64,000 bases of DNA, from contig JADKDV010000001.1 in the NCBI GenBank assembly GCA_016718315.1, positions 434,001 to 498,000 of the forward strand, in the 5' to 3' direction. Origin of the DNA: Candidatus Obscuribacter sp. (lineage in GTDB: Bacteria; Cyanobacteriota; Vampirovibrionia; Obscuribacterales; Obscuribacteraceae). How positions within the stretch are numbered: position 1 is the first letter of the stretch; every line of letters begins with the position of its first letter. Positions 17,964-27,068 of the stretch are shown piece by piece. The translations under genes and the position numbers were made by a program. Under the pieces are notes generated by a model. That model saw only the letters and a list, made by a program, of their open reading frames with translations, searched no databases and was not told the origin of the DNA.

Positions 17964-18221
17964 TTAGGTGATTATTTTGGCTACTGAGCCTTGTTCTTCA
18001 GCTGGCTTGGCAGTCTCAGCTGGTTTTTCGGAGGTTGCTGGCTTGGCTGGCTCATCACTATTGACTGCGGACTTAACTTCTTCAGTCACATCAGACATTG
18101 CTCTTTTAAAATTTTTGAGACCAAGACCGACTGATTTACCCAGCTCAGGCAGCTTTTTAGGTCCAAAAATGAGAAGAGCAACTCCCATTACCATGGCTAT
18201 ATCAACTGGGCTGTTAAACAT
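17964..18221 (-). CDS. tatA: Twin-arginine translocase TatA-family protein
   Basis: Pore-forming component of the Tat pathway for folded proteins. The 85-residue protein has one N-terminal membrane helix (VDIAMVMGVALLIFGPKKL), the FGPKKLPELGKSVG hinge and amphipathic helix, and a Pro/Ala/Lys/Glu-rich soluble tail. Plain TatA fits best by length; TatB or a TatE-like paralog is possible. tatC is not nearby. It is probably co-transcribed with the downstream uvrB. Confidence 0.92.
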   Translation of the reverse strand: MFNSPVDIAMVMGVALLIFGPKKLPELGKSVGLGLKNFKRAMSDVTEEVKSAVNSDEPAKPATSEKPAETAKPAEEQGSVAKIIT

Positions 18222-18293
18222 AATTCTTGTCCTCGAAGGCAGCTTAGCGTCGTCTTATTTTGCTTTATCTGCACTACTTAGATAGTAACACAG

Positions 18294-19751
18294 CTACTTA
18301 TTGCTTCTTTCCTTTTCCTTGAGAAGTGCTGACGGGTCAGAAGCACCGTTTGTGTAATTGACCAGAGGCACAGCAAGTATTTCTTTGAGCTTCTTAGCCT
18401 TGAGCCTATCAGCCATTTCTGAGATCATCGCCTGCATATAGACATAATCAGGCACGATACCTTCCGGTTCCAGGTGGCGCAAAAGTCCACCGGCTTCGGT
18501 ACCGGCATCAATAGAGGTGTTGGGGCGATTGTTTACAAAGTTGGCCAAATTCATCTGACTGATTGCTGCCATGTAGCAAGCATCTGGATTGAGCTTGAGC
18601 CATTTGACCTTGGCGGTCAAAAACTTGTTATACAAAAAAGCAATATGCGGATGGTCTGGCTGTTGCTGGCTGTGGTCCACGGCTGAGCCAAACATGCCGA
18701 CTGCCAGATTGGGATATTCTCTGGCTATATCACTCACATAAAGTGAGCCATCACGGTCCTGATAAAAGTCTTCAGACTCAGTCAGTGTAGCGACATTGCT
18801 AGGCCATTCTTTGGGAAATATATGCAATCTTTCGCAGGCAGCAGTCACTTGCGGTGGGAAATATTGCTTGGTTAGGGTGGGGTCTATTGTAGAGTTGAAG
18901 GCGTATTCGGAAGACTCTTCCCAGACTTTGTTGTTGTTTTCGTCAAAGAAAAGCACACCCTTAAGCCCTGGCATACCGCGCTTTTTGCCAGTGATGCGGT
19001 TAGGATTGCGAAAAGCATTGGCACTCCAGGTGAGTTTACGATAATCAATAAGCAAATTGCCAGTGGCAGCTGAGCCTTCGCGGTAGTGCTTATTGAGGAG
19101 CAAATCTTGCTGCCAGCCCAGGTTAGCAGGGCTAAATAGAGAGCCGACAGGACTCTCGTAAAAAGCCAGCCATGAGACAAAATCTAGTTCGCTTTTGTAT
19201 TTGGCTAAAGCGACAAGAGCCTGGTTGCCACCGTTGTCCCAACCAACCAGTCCGACATTGTTGGGGCTGACTTTGTATTGACCAGCCAACAGGTCTTTGA
19301 TAAAACGCCCCTTATAATCGGGCTTTTTGCCTGCCGCAAAGAGAATAACATCACGCAAAGCCTCGACCGAAGCGCTACCGCGATTGTCAAAACTGCCACG
19401 GCTGCCAAACTCAGGGCTACCGCCCCCGGGAAAAGCAAAACGCACTTCGATAAAGCCAACCTGGGCGGCATGCATATTAAAAGTGAGACCATCTGCTCCT
19501 GTCCCACCAGGGACCACGACAGCCACTGGAGCACCATCCTGGTAACGAGGCTTGTTACCAAAGAGCAAGTTGACAGCCAGACCATTGCCATCAGCAGTCT
19601 CAGAAGGTACATAGGTGCTGACCGAACGTTCTTTAGCCAGTGGCGGCGTGCGCATCGACTCTGGTGGCAGGTCTTTAATTGAGGCAGCCTGGACAACTGG
19701 CGCTTGTAAGACCAACAAACTTGCTAACAGAACGCGCCACAAAACAGACAT
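18294..19751 (-). CDS. Exported alpha/beta-hydrolase-like protein
   Basis: A 485-residue exported protein: signal peptide (VLWRVLLASLLVLQAPVVQA, cleavage near residue 22), then an alpha/beta-hydrolase-like core. An oxyanion-type strand-loop VVVPGGTG lies at 78-85. A nucleophile-elbow-like GLVGWDNGGNQAL has Asp172 where Ser usually stands. The C-terminal half holds a possible lid and a conserved-looking HPHIAFLYNKFL segment. The substrate is unknown. ATG 19751 gives a compact signal peptide; a GTG at 19757 preceded by AGGTAAGA is the alternative. It lies downstream of glyS and upstream of tatA on the same strand. Confidence 0.7.
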   Translation of the reverse strand: MSVLWRVLLASLLVLQAPVVQAASIKDLPPESMRTPPLAKERSVSTYVPSETADGNGLAVNLLFGNKPRYQDGAPVAVVVPGGTGADGLTFNMHAAQVGFIEVRFAFPGGGSPEFGSRGSFDNRGSASVEALRDVILFAAGKKPDYKGRFIKDLLAGQYKVSPNNVGLVGWDNGGNQALVALAKYKSELDFVSWLAFYESPVGSLFSPANLGWQQDLLLNKHYREGSAATGNLLIDYRKLTWSANAFRNPNRITGKKRGMPGLKGVLFFDENNNKVWEESSEYAFNSTIDPTLTKQYFPPQVTAACERLHIFPKEWPSNVATLTESEDFYQDRDGSLYVSDIAREYPNLAVGMFGSAVDHSQQQPDHPHIAFLYNKFLTAKVKWLKLNPDACYMAAISQMNLANFVNNRPNTSIDAGTEAGGLLRHLEPEGIVPDYVYMQAMISEMADRLKAKKLKEILAVPLVNYTNGASDPSALLKEKERSNK

Positions 19752-19871
19752 ATCCACTCTTACCTACAATCTCTGAGCTTTCAAAGCCGCCATTATTTTC
19801 GCACAGTGTTTGCTGTGCAAAAGGAGAAGAAGCTTAGATAAGCCTGGATGTTCCAGGTTTACTTAACCGGC

Positions 19872-22022
19872 TCAGTTAATGAGGGGCTGCAGTTTAGTGA
19901 AATCACCAAGTGTTTTGAGATACATATCAATGTTTTTAAGAATGGCATGGCGATTGTTTCTTTTATCTTGATCCTCGTCATTGACAAGGATTTTTTCAAA
20001 GAAGTTCTCAACCGGACCAGTGAGAGTGCCGAGCAAGCCCAGCATCTCTTCATATTCCATCTGTGTAACAGGAGTCCTGAAGTTAGTCTGTGACTTATTC
20101 CAGGGCGTTTCAACTCCTGACTTAAAAGCTTGCCAGAGTTCTTTTTCGGGCACTTCACTGAGTTTGTCTTCGTGCACAATGGCTGGTGAATCAGCCTTGA
20201 GAATATTGCCAACACGCACGCCCATGCGCACAATACTGGTGCCACCTTTATCGTTAACAAGCCAGTTAAGAGCAGTAAGCCTGGTGGCAAGCCCTGACAC
20301 ATTGGTGAGGGGATCGCCGGCACCGAGCACACAATCAACAATCTCACGAGAGTATTGTTTGTCGAGCAGTTTTGTCTTGAGACGCAATTGCAAAAATTCG
20401 TTGACATCACTGAGTACTGCTTTGTGATCAAACTTGGCTTGACCCAGAGCGCCCTCAAATTGTCCCAAAAGATTTTGCACCAGGCTGGAGATGTCGACAC
20501 CACCAGTGACACCGTCCACCAGGATATCGATAACACCCTGAGCTGCGCGTCTTAAACCAAAGGGATCGCTTGATCCAGTGGGCTTTTTGCCCAGAGCAAA
20601 GAGTCCAACCACATGATCTATCTTATCGATAACAGCAGTTAACTGACCAATTTTATCGGCAGGGATACTGTCGCCGCCGCCACGCGGCGAATAATGTGAG
20701 GCAATGGCCGCCACTACTTGTGGTGATTCATTTTGCTTGGCACCGTACCAGCTACCAACATAACCTTGTAGTTCAGGCAGTTCACGCACAAGACCAGTAA
20801 CCAGGTCTAGCTTGGCAAGCTCGCAAGCACGCTCAAGATCTCTAGCTTCGTCTTTCTCCAATTTAAGCTCGCTGGATAAAAACTGGGCGGCTTTGACCAG
20901 TCTTTCGGTTTTGTCAAGATAACTACCAAGACCTTCCTGATAGTTGAGTTTAGCGAGATTGGGCTTGCGCTCAGTCAGTGTTTGTTTGCCATCATCAAAA
21001 TAAAAGAACTTGCCATCAGCCAGACGTGCTCTCAATACTCTTTCATTGCCCTGTTTTATTTTAGGTGCGGAATCAGAGATATCGTTATTAGAAATAGTGA
21101 TGAAATGTGGCAATAGCTTGCTATCTTGCCCTTCTTTGACACTCTCCAGTTGTGAAACAGGGAAATACCGCTGATGGTGCACCATGATTGTTTCAATCAA
21201 CATTGAAGGCAAACTTAGATATTCATTTTCAAAGTCACCTACAACCGCTTTTGGCCATTCAGTTAGAAAGACAACCTCTTCCAGCAAACCAGAATCATTG
21301 AGCCTGAGCGGATAGCCCTTAAGAGATTTAGCAGCACTCTGGACTTCATTTTTGATTTTTTCTTGGCGCTTTTGAGCGTCCACCATGACAAAGGACTTTT
21401 CCAGATCGCTCTCGTAGGAGTTTGCGTCTTTGATTGTTACTTCACCGGGAGCAAGGATGCGATGACCACGACTGACACGTCCAGCAGTGACGCCAGCCAC
21501 GCTAAAAGGCACTACTTTATCGTCCAAAAGTGAAACAAACCATCTCAAAGGACGGCTAAACTTCACTTCACAAGCACCCCAGCGCATCAATCTCTCGCCC
21601 GAAATCTGAGCAATCACTTTCTCGATTATTTCTGGCAAGACAGCTTCTGTCGGTTTGCCAGTTGTAACAACATCGGCATAGAGGTAGGTGACACCTTGCA
21701 AGTCTTCTTTTGTCAGCTTATCTACAGTCAGACCATTGCGTTGAGCAAATCCTTTGGCGGCATCGAGAGGATTACCATCCTTGTCAAAACTGTTTTTGAC
21801 CGGTGGTCCTTTTACTTTTTTGCTTGTGGTCTCTTGCATTGCCGCAATGTTTTTGACAATAGCAGTCAAGCGGCGAGGGGTAGCCAAGGTCTTGATTTCG
21901 TCATATTTGATGTGATTTTGCATCAATTGAGTGGCCAGATATTCACTGAGACGACCGACGGCCTCAGGCACAAAGCCAGCTGGCAGTTCTTCCACACCAA
22001 TTTCGACGAGATAGTTGGACAT
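19872..22022 (-). CDS. glyS: Glycyl-tRNA synthetase beta subunit
   Basis: Beta chain of the bacterial alpha2beta2 glycyl-tRNA synthetase, carrying tRNA recognition and an HD-like domain. At 716 residues it has the usual length. The start NYLVEIGVEELPAGFVPEAV is diagnostic. The central HHQRYFPV motif and the segment SDPFGLRRAAQGVIDIL, typical of the family, are both present. The partner glyQ is not adjacent within this window, whereas the two are commonly neighbours or fused. The gene is divergent from the WG-repeat lipoprotein gene. Confidence 0.95.
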   Translation of the reverse strand: MSNYLVEIGVEELPAGFVPEAVGRLSEYLATQLMQNHIKYDEIKTLATPRRLTAIVKNIAAMQETTSKKVKGPPVKNSFDKDGNPLDAAKGFAQRNGLTVDKLTKEDLQGVTYLYADVVTTGKPTEAVLPEIIEKVIAQISGERLMRWGACEVKFSRPLRWFVSLLDDKVVPFSVAGVTAGRVSRGHRILAPGEVTIKDANSYESDLEKSFVMVDAQKRQEKIKNEVQSAAKSLKGYPLRLNDSGLLEEVVFLTEWPKAVVGDFENEYLSLPSMLIETIMVHHQRYFPVSQLESVKEGQDSKLLPHFITISNNDISDSAPKIKQGNERVLRARLADGKFFYFDDGKQTLTERKPNLAKLNYQEGLGSYLDKTERLVKAAQFLSSELKLEKDEARDLERACELAKLDLVTGLVRELPELQGYVGSWYGAKQNESPQVVAAIASHYSPRGGGDSIPADKIGQLTAVIDKIDHVVGLFALGKKPTGSSDPFGLRRAAQGVIDILVDGVTGGVDISSLVQNLLGQFEGALGQAKFDHKAVLSDVNEFLQLRLKTKLLDKQYSREIVDCVLGAGDPLTNVSGLATRLTALNWLVNDKGGTSIVRMGVRVGNILKADSPAIVHEDKLSEVPEKELWQAFKSGVETPWNKSQTNFRTPVTQMEYEEMLGLLGTLTGPVENFFEKILVNDEDQDKRNNRHAILKNIDMYLKTLGDFTKLQPLIN

Positions 22023-22106
22023 TTACTTAATACCTAAATAGCTTCTACCGTTTGGACAAACGTCAATGATAGAGCTTATTATTTAACTCGCTCCAATGGG
22101 AAGGTA

Positions 22107-23606
22107 ATGTTTGCCAATATGTCAGGAAATTCTAAGTTTAAGTTCGGTGCTGCTCTCTTATCCACTTTACTAGTTACAGCCTTGACAGGCTGTGCACCGA
22201 AAAAAGTTGAGAGTTCATTTCAGGCGCTCCCGGAGCTAGGTCCCAAGTGGGGCTTTATTGACCATTCAGGCAAGTTTATAATCAAGCCTCAATTCAGACG
22301 CGTCCTCGCTTTTTCGGAAGGTCTAGCTGGTGCTGATCTTTCGGCACGCTGGGGATATATAGATACCACCGGCAAATTTGTCATCGAAAGAGCATATGAA
22401 GAAGTTGGCTCCTTTCATAAAGGTTACGCATCAGTAAAAGTTTTTGGCGGCAAATGGGGCATCATCGATAAAACCGGTAACCTCGTCGTCCTGGCAAAAT
22501 TTGAGCAACTCGGTGATTGCGGACTAGCCAGTACTCCTCTGGAGCCAAACGACCTGATCTATTGCGCCTACCGTGAAAATGCCAAATGGGGCTTCATTGA
22601 CCTGGCCGGCGAACCTAAAATTGAGGCCAAATACGAAAACATTCAGCCTTTCTCTGAAGGCTTTGCTGGAGTTAGCCAACTGGGCAAGTGGGGCTTTATC
22701 GACAAAGCCGGCAAACAGATTACAGATCTCAAGTTTGACCAGGTCAGTCCTTTTAGAGATCGTGTTGCCGAAGCTCAATTCGGTGCAGACTTTGTCATCA
22801 TCGGTGATATTGGCACTATTTCAATGAGCGACCCGCTGCAATCTCGCTCGACCTTCCATGATGGACTGGGACTCAGTCGCAAAAAGGGCAAATATGGCTT
22901 TATGAATAAAGCCGGAAAGACAGTAATCAAGAGACGCTTCACTTATGCCGAGGACTTTTCGGAAGGACTGGCTGTGGTAGGTGTGGCTAACGCCAGACGT
23001 GGCTTTATAAACGTTACGGGCGAACTAGTCATACCTCCAGTTTTTGACGAAGCAATTAGTTTTTCAGACAAACTTGCTGCAGTAAAAATCGACCCTCGCC
23101 TTGTGGGTGATGATGGCTCCATTTCGGCTTCAGCCATCGAAGACGCTAAAAAGTCTGACCCTCACGCCACTATGGTCAAGCCCACCGAGCCTGCCACCAC
23201 GACAGAAGCAGGTACAGCCACTGGCTCAGATACGGCCGCTGGCACCGGTGATGCACCAGCCAGTGACGACAAAAAGTCAGGCAAAGAAGACGCCGGCAAA
23301 GACGAAACCAAAACCGATGCTAAGGCAGAGACTAAAAGCGAAACCAAAACCGAGACTAAGGGCGACGCTAAAGCAGATAGCAAAACTGATGCCAAAGCTG
23401 AGCCTGCTAAAGGTGAACCTGTGAAAAACTCCGACAGCAAAGTTGAAGTTAAAACCGAGACTAAACCCGCAGCCAAAGTGGAAGTAAAGACTGACAGTAA
23501 AGCGGCAGCCAAAACCGAGACCAAAAGCGAAGCTAAAACAGAAACCAAAGTCCCAGAAAAAGCAGGCGATGCTGCCAAATTAGCGCCAGCTAAACCAGCA
23601 AAATAA
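22107..23606 (+). CDS. WG-repeat lipoprotein with Lys/Thr/Glu-rich tail
   Basis: A 499-residue exported lipoprotein. The signal peptide ends in a lipobox (LVTALTGC, Cys near residue 28). About seven WG repeats follow between residues 45 and 320 (KWGFIDHSGKFIIKPQF, RWGYIDTTGKFVIERAY, KWGIIDKTGNLV and so on), with one degenerate unit near 220. These 35-50-residue beta units occur in many bacterial surface proteins of unknown role. The last 140 residues are a disordered Lys/Thr/Glu/Ala tail (KTETK, AKAE units). Start ATG has GGGAAGG directly upstream; ATG 22119 is possible. Confidence 0.85.
   Translation: MFANMSGNSKFKFGAALLSTLLVTALTGCAPKKVESSFQALPELGPKWGFIDHSGKFIIKPQFRRVLAFSEGLAGADLSARWGYIDTTGKFVIERAYEEVGSFHKGYASVKVFGGKWGIIDKTGNLVVLAKFEQLGDCGLASTPLEPNDLIYCAYRENAKWGFIDLAGEPKIEAKYENIQPFSEGFAGVSQLGKWGFIDKAGKQITDLKFDQVSPFRDRVAEAQFGADFVIIGDIGTISMSDPLQSRSTFHDGLGLSRKKGKYGFMNKAGKTVIKRRFTYAEDFSEGLAVVGVANARRGFINVTGELVIPPVFDEAISFSDKLAAVKIDPRLVGDDGSISASAIEDAKKSDPHATMVKPTEPATTTEAGTATGSDTAAGTGDAPASDDKKSGKEDAGKDETKTDAKAETKSETKTETKGDAKADSKTDAKAEPAKGEPVKNSDSKVEVKTETKPAAKVEVKTDSKAAAKTETKSEAKTETKVPEKAGDAAKLAPAKPAK
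23311..23572 (+). repeat. Degenerate repeat encoding KTET/KAE tail
   Basis: Imperfect 12-24-base repeats built on AAAACCGAGACTAAA-like units encode the charged tail of the WG lipoprotein. The units vary at third positions, so the repetition is held at protein level rather than being a recent DNA expansion. Confidence 0.6.
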
Positions 23607-23670
23607 ATCTCAAAAAAAGTTTGAAATTTGCGGTTTAAGCGAGGCTTGTCAGGGTATTGAAAAAATAGCT

Positions 23671-23724
23671 GGTGGGACTGGCTGCTGCCTCTATTCGACT
23701 ATTGTCTTGAGGGCGCCTCCCACC
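23671..23724. terminator. Probable bidirectional terminator between convergent genes
   Basis: GGTGGGA (23671-23677) pairs with TCCCACC (23718-23724), with inner GGC/GCC and CCTC/GAGG pairs, making a stem with a loop of about 17 bases. The minus strand continues to AGCTATTTTTTC and the plus strand to CGGCCATTTTCTT. It lies between two convergent genes. The arm-to-arm distance is too short for a tRNA. Confidence 0.5.
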
Positions 23725-23734
23725 GGCCATTTTC

Positions 23735-24043
23735 TTAAGTGATGCGCCCACGGCCGTCGTACAAGAGTCTTTGCACAGGTTTATCGCCGGCCAGATGTTG
23801 CTCGACTATCTCACTTGCGTCTTCTGGCTTGACGTGGGCATACCATGTGCCTTCTGGATAAACGACAACAAGTGGTCCGTTGCCACACTGGTCAAAACAG
23901 CCAGCCTTATTGATTCTGACCTTACCTTTTAAACCATGCTCAATTACTGCTTTACGCAGCTGAGAGCAGACTTCTTCGCCACCCTCTTGGGAGCAGGTCT
24001 TACCTGAGGTACAAACAAAAACGTGCTTTTCAAAGATTTCCAT
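23735..24043 (-). CDS. Thioredoxin-like [2Fe-2S] ferredoxin
   Basis: A 102-residue electron-transfer protein of the thioredoxin-fold 2Fe-2S family. It starts EKHVFVCTSGKTC and has Cys11, Cys17, Cys26, Cys49 and Cys53, with the family's GCFDQCGNGPLVVVYPEG loop and WYAHV segment. I prefer ATG 24043, which gives the family's usual short N-terminus; a GTG at 24073 would add ten residues. Its redox partner is not visible nearby. It stands alone between the WG lipoprotein and the L10 leader. Confidence 0.85.
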   Translation of the reverse strand: MEIFEKHVFVCTSGKTCSQEGGEEVCSQLRKAVIEHGLKGKVRINKAGCFDQCGNGPLVVVYPEGTWYAHVKPEDASEIVEQHLAGDKPVQRLLYDGRGRIT

Positions 24044-24159
24044 TGGATAAAACTTATGTGCGGGACGTAACACCTACTTTATAACAGCTAATCTGACCTT
24101 GACGAAAGCTTGACGTAAAGACGACAATGCCCCCTGCATATGCGTAAAGTATGTGTGAC

Positions 24160-24220
24160 AACTAAGACCGCAGATAGCTAGGCACTCTTCGGAGTTTAAT
24201 GTAAGCCTGCTTTAGGTCAC
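24160..24220 (+). ncRNA. Ribosomal protein L10 leader
   Basis: GACC (24166-24169) and GGTC (24215-24218) close a structure containing GCAGATAGCTAGGCACTCTTCGG...TTTAATGTAAGCCTGCTTTA. This is the conserved core of the L10 leader, where L10(L12)4 binds its own mRNA. It sits 134 bases upstream of rplJ, the expected place. Recognition is by remembered consensus and pairing. Confidence 0.85.
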
Positions 24221-24243
24221 AAAATCAACTCAGATTTTTTTGT

Positions 24244-24286
24244 GATCCCGGCGGATTGGTGTAAATCATGGTCGGGACTTTTTTTT
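24244..24286 (+). terminator. Attenuator terminator downstream of the L10 leader
   Basis: TCCCGGC (24246-24252) pairs with GTCGGGA (24271-24277), with an inner GATT/AATC pair, and is followed by eight T residues and then GGCC. Lying between the L10 leader and rplJ, it would stop transcription when L10 is in excess. A second A/T hairpin (CACAAAATC...GATTTTTTTGTG, 24218-24244) abuts it and could be part of the switch. Confidence 0.8.
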
Positions 24287-24353
24287 GGCCATTTTATAAA
24301 CCACTCCAAAGGCGCTCTTAGCTCCCGTCAACCCTGAGAACAAGGAGGCCAAC

Positions 24354-24881
24354 ATGCCAACCAAAGAACACAAGAAAGGGGTCGTCTCTGATCTTGAAGG
24401 ATTCTTTGCTAACGGCAAGGTGGCTATTGTTGCTGATCTCAGCGGTTACACGGTAGCTGAACTAACTCATTTCCGCCGCTCACTAGACAAGGCTAACGCC
24501 AAAGTCAAAGTGACAAAAAACACTCTGGTAAAAATTGCCAGCAAAGGCACTGAGTTTGAAGCTATCGAGCAAATCGCTAAGGGACCCACAACCGTTGTGG
24601 TTGGATACGATGATCCAGCTGCCCCAGCTAAGACCTGTGTTGAGGTAATGAAAGCCCTCAAGAAAGGTAAAGTCAAAGGCGGCGTTATGGAAGGCAGATG
24701 CCTTTCACAAGATGAAGTCAAAGGTCTCGCAGACCTGCCTTCTAAGGAACAACTCTTGTCCTCCATCATGGGTGGTCTCGATTCTGGTGCCAGAAATATC
24801 GCTGGTATCTTCGAGAGCTTGATCAGAGACATTGCCATCCTGACCGAAGAAGTCGCAAAGAAAAACAATCACGCTGAGTAA
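24354..24881 (+). CDS. rplJ: Ribosomal protein L10
   Basis: Stalk base protein uL10 of the large subunit; binds 23S rRNA and anchors L7/L12 dimers. The 175-residue protein has the usual N-terminal pattern ([25 protein letters not shown]) and [11 protein letters not shown]. An alanine-rich C-terminal helix for L7/L12 binding completes it. A strong AAGGAGG ribosome site lies 7 bases before the ATG. Expression is probably autoregulated through the leader and attenuator upstream. rplK-rplA are not directly upstream. Confidence 0.96.
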   Translation: MPTKEHKKGVVSDLEGFFANGKVAIVADLSGYTVAELTHFRRSLDKANAKVKVTKNTLVKIASKGTEFEAIEQIAKGPTTVVVGYDDPAAPAKTCVEVMKALKKGKVKGGVMEGRCLSQDEVKGLADLPSKEQLLSSIMGGLDSGARNIAGIFESLIRDIAILTEEVAKKNNHAE

Positions 24882-24919
24882 AAGCACTGTATTTACAGTG
24901 TACAAAGGAGAAAATTCAA

Positions 24920-25303
24920 ATGGCTACTAAAGTTTCCGTAGATGATTTGTTGGAATCAATCGGCAACCTCACTCTTCTTGAAGCCGCTGACCTCAAGAAG
25001 AAAATGGAAGAAAAATTTGGCGTAACAGCCGCTGCTCCTATGGCCATGATGGCTGCAGGTCCTGGCGCTGGTGCTGCTGCTGTTGAAGAGAAGACTGAAT
25101 TTGACGTCATCCTCACCGCTGTAGGCGACAAGAAAATTGAAGTCCTCAAAGTCGTCCGCGAAGTAACCGGTCTTGGTCTCAAAGAAGCCAAAGACCTCGT
25201 CGACGCTGCTCCTAAGCCACTCAAAGAAAAAGTGAAGAAGGAAGAAGCAGAAGAGATGAAGAAGAAAATCGAAGCTGCCGGCGCCAAAGTAGAAATCAAG
25301 TAG
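24920..25303 (+). CDS. rplL: Ribosomal protein L7/L12
   Basis: Flexible stalk protein bL12 that recruits translation GTPases. The 127-residue protein has the N-terminal dimerisation helices, an Ala/Gly/Met hinge (about residues 35-55) and the C-terminal factor-binding domain [21 protein letters not shown] to the [19 protein letters not shown] segment. AAAGGAG precedes the ATG. It lies 38 bases after rplJ in one operon. rpoB does not follow, which differs from the common order. Confidence 0.97.
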   Translation: MATKVSVDDLLESIGNLTLLEAADLKKKMEEKFGVTAAAPMAMMAAGPGAGAAAVEEKTEFDVILTAVGDKKIEVLKVVREVTGLGLKEAKDLVDAAPKPLKEKVKKEEAEEMKKKIEAAGAKVEIK

Positions 25304-25361
25304 GATGTATGATCTATCCTTAGTGAGAGTTTTCCATTCCCTCTGAGGATGATTACAAACT

Positions 25362-27020
25362 ATGCGCTGTCCATTTTGTGGCACATCCCATCCGTCATCG
25401 TATGAGCAATGCGTCTCATGTGGACAGGCGTTCTACCAGGAACAAGAAATTGAACCTGCCGACCAAAATATCGAAACGGCTCCCCAGAGTGCTAATCAAG
25501 CGCTCGATGAGGGAGCCGTTTTGGTATCCCAAAAGGCAAAAGAAAGACACGATATCAATCGCAACGGCGCTAGCTGGGAGTTTGATCAAGCTCCTCCAGT
25601 AAGTAAACGACGCTCAGCTAACATGAAGCATATGCTCAAAAGCGGCGCGCCTCAGGCAGCTGGAGCAATTACTGCCATCGCCATTCTTTTGATTTCTGCT
25701 GGAGCCACATTTTATTTTTTGACCAAAGCACCTGAATCCGACAGGTTACTGGTCAAAGGCTTAAAGGAATTAGAAAACGGTCAGTTTGCATTTGCTGTAG
25801 AAACTCTCAATAAAGCCACCGAAACAAGCAAAGACAATCCCAGAGTACAACTTGCTCTAGCGAGAGCTTATATTGGTATTGATCAAGTTGATAAAGCCTG
25901 GGAATGTATTGCCCGAGCTAAAGAGCAAGGTCAGGGTGTTGTAGAAGACCCACAACTTGCCTCGCAACTAGCTAACTACTACAGACTGCACGCCCACTAT
26001 GACAAAGCTATAGAGCTGTTGCGTCCACTGGCCCAAAAGAATGTCCCTGGCAAGCGCGCTGAACTGGCTGACCTGGCGGCTCTCTGGGGTGACGATGAGT
26101 TGCGCAATGGACACCTGGAGCAAGCGCTCAGACTCTGGGAAGAGGTAAAAGAGCTAAAAGAAGGCTCTCGCTACAGCGAATCAGATGCCAGACTCTCCAC
26201 TATCTATCAAAAGTTAGCCGAAAAATCATCAGCCGGTAAAAACGACAAAGATGCTCTCAACTATCTCTCTAAGCTCAATGCCATCGCTGACAATCCACGC
26301 AACTACGAGATGTCTGCCGAAATTTATGAGCGCACCGGTCAACTAGAACTAGCTATCGATCAGCTGCGCAAAGCCAGCAAGCTATCGAGCCGCGATGATG
26401 CCATCAGACGTAAACTGGCGATACTGCTCACCAAGCGTGGCAAAGAGCTGATGGACAACGGCGACTATGACACTGGCTATGGCTATATGCAACAGGCCAA
26501 ATCAGTCGACCCCAATAACACTGTGCCAACAGTAACAATGAAGTCAGTCAAAATAGACTTCGAGGGTGGCATGCCTCGTATATCTGGACAGGTCTTTAAC
26601 CCCACCGATCAATCAATCAGCGCCCTCAGCATGAAAGTAGAAATGGTGGGCGATAGCGGCAATGTACTGTGGTCCAAAGAGACCCGAGTAGTGGACGAAT
26701 ATGTACCTGCCATGGGTGCCAAAGAAGGCAAAAACGTTGACATTACTGGCGGTGCCTCAGTTAAAGCTGACGGTAAAACTGAGTTTAAGGTCTACTTTGA
26801 TGGCAAGCTCTATAACAGCTATCCCATTGGCAAAAAAGAACGGGCAAAAGTAGAAAGCTCACCGGAAGTAGCAAAAGAAGCGCCAAAGGCAGAAACACAA
26901 ACGGCACCACCAGTAGCACCGCCGCCCTCAGCTCCTGCACCGGCCACGACCACCGAGCCTGCCACCGAAACTCCCACTAAAAACTCAGTGGAAGAAAAGA
27001 CAATGAAAGATCTCGAATAG
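25362..27020 (+). CDS. Zinc-ribbon / TPR membrane protein
   Basis: A 552-residue protein. The N-terminal zinc ribbon has Cys3, Cys6, Cys17 and Cys20 (CPFC...CVSC). A membrane helix follows near residues 95-118 (AITAIAILLISAGATFYFL). Several TPR units (about 125-385) include LVKGLKELENGQFAFAVETL. A beta-rich domain of the FxLYD/DUF3426 kind (about 390-490, ISGQVFNPTDQSISALSMKVEM) precedes a disordered Pro/Ala/Thr tail. The ribbon should face the cytosol and the TPR/beta part the outside. It follows rplL by 58 bases with a GAGG ribosome site and may be read through from it. Confidence 0.75.
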   Translation: MRCPFCGTSHPSSYEQCVSCGQAFYQEQEIEPADQNIETAPQSANQALDEGAVLVSQKAKERHDINRNGASWEFDQAPPVSKRRSANMKHMLKSGAPQAAGAITAIAILLISAGATFYFLTKAPESDRLLVKGLKELENGQFAFAVETLNKATETSKDNPRVQLALARAYIGIDQVDKAWECIARAKEQGQGVVEDPQLASQLANYYRLHAHYDKAIELLRPLAQKNVPGKRAELADLAALWGDDELRNGHLEQALRLWEEVKELKEGSRYSESDARLSTIYQKLAEKSSAGKNDKDALNYLSKLNAIADNPRNYEMSAEIYERTGQLELAIDQLRKASKLSSRDDAIRRKLAILLTKRGKELMDNGDYDTGYGYMQQAKSVDPNNTVPTVTMKSVKIDFEGGMPRISGQVFNPTDQSISALSMKVEMVGDSGNVLWSKETRVVDEYVPAMGAKEGKNVDITGGASVKADGKTEFKVYFDGKLYNSYPIGKKERAKVESSPEVAKEAPKAETQTAPPVAPPPSAPAPATTTEPATETPTKNSVEEKTMKDLE

Positions 27021-27068
27021 GGATCTCTAATAATGACTTTTGCAGACAAAGCTCAGAGTGTTAGGGCC

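Noticed and set aside
23162..23578. Leftward 138-codon Ser/Val/Leu-rich frame
   Set aside because: Antisense of the Lys/Thr/Glu tail repeats; no ribosome site.
23671..23724. Possible tRNA with a GGTGGGA/TCCCACC acceptor stem
   Set aside because: Only about 40 bases separate the arms and there is no T-loop motif; a terminator explains it better.
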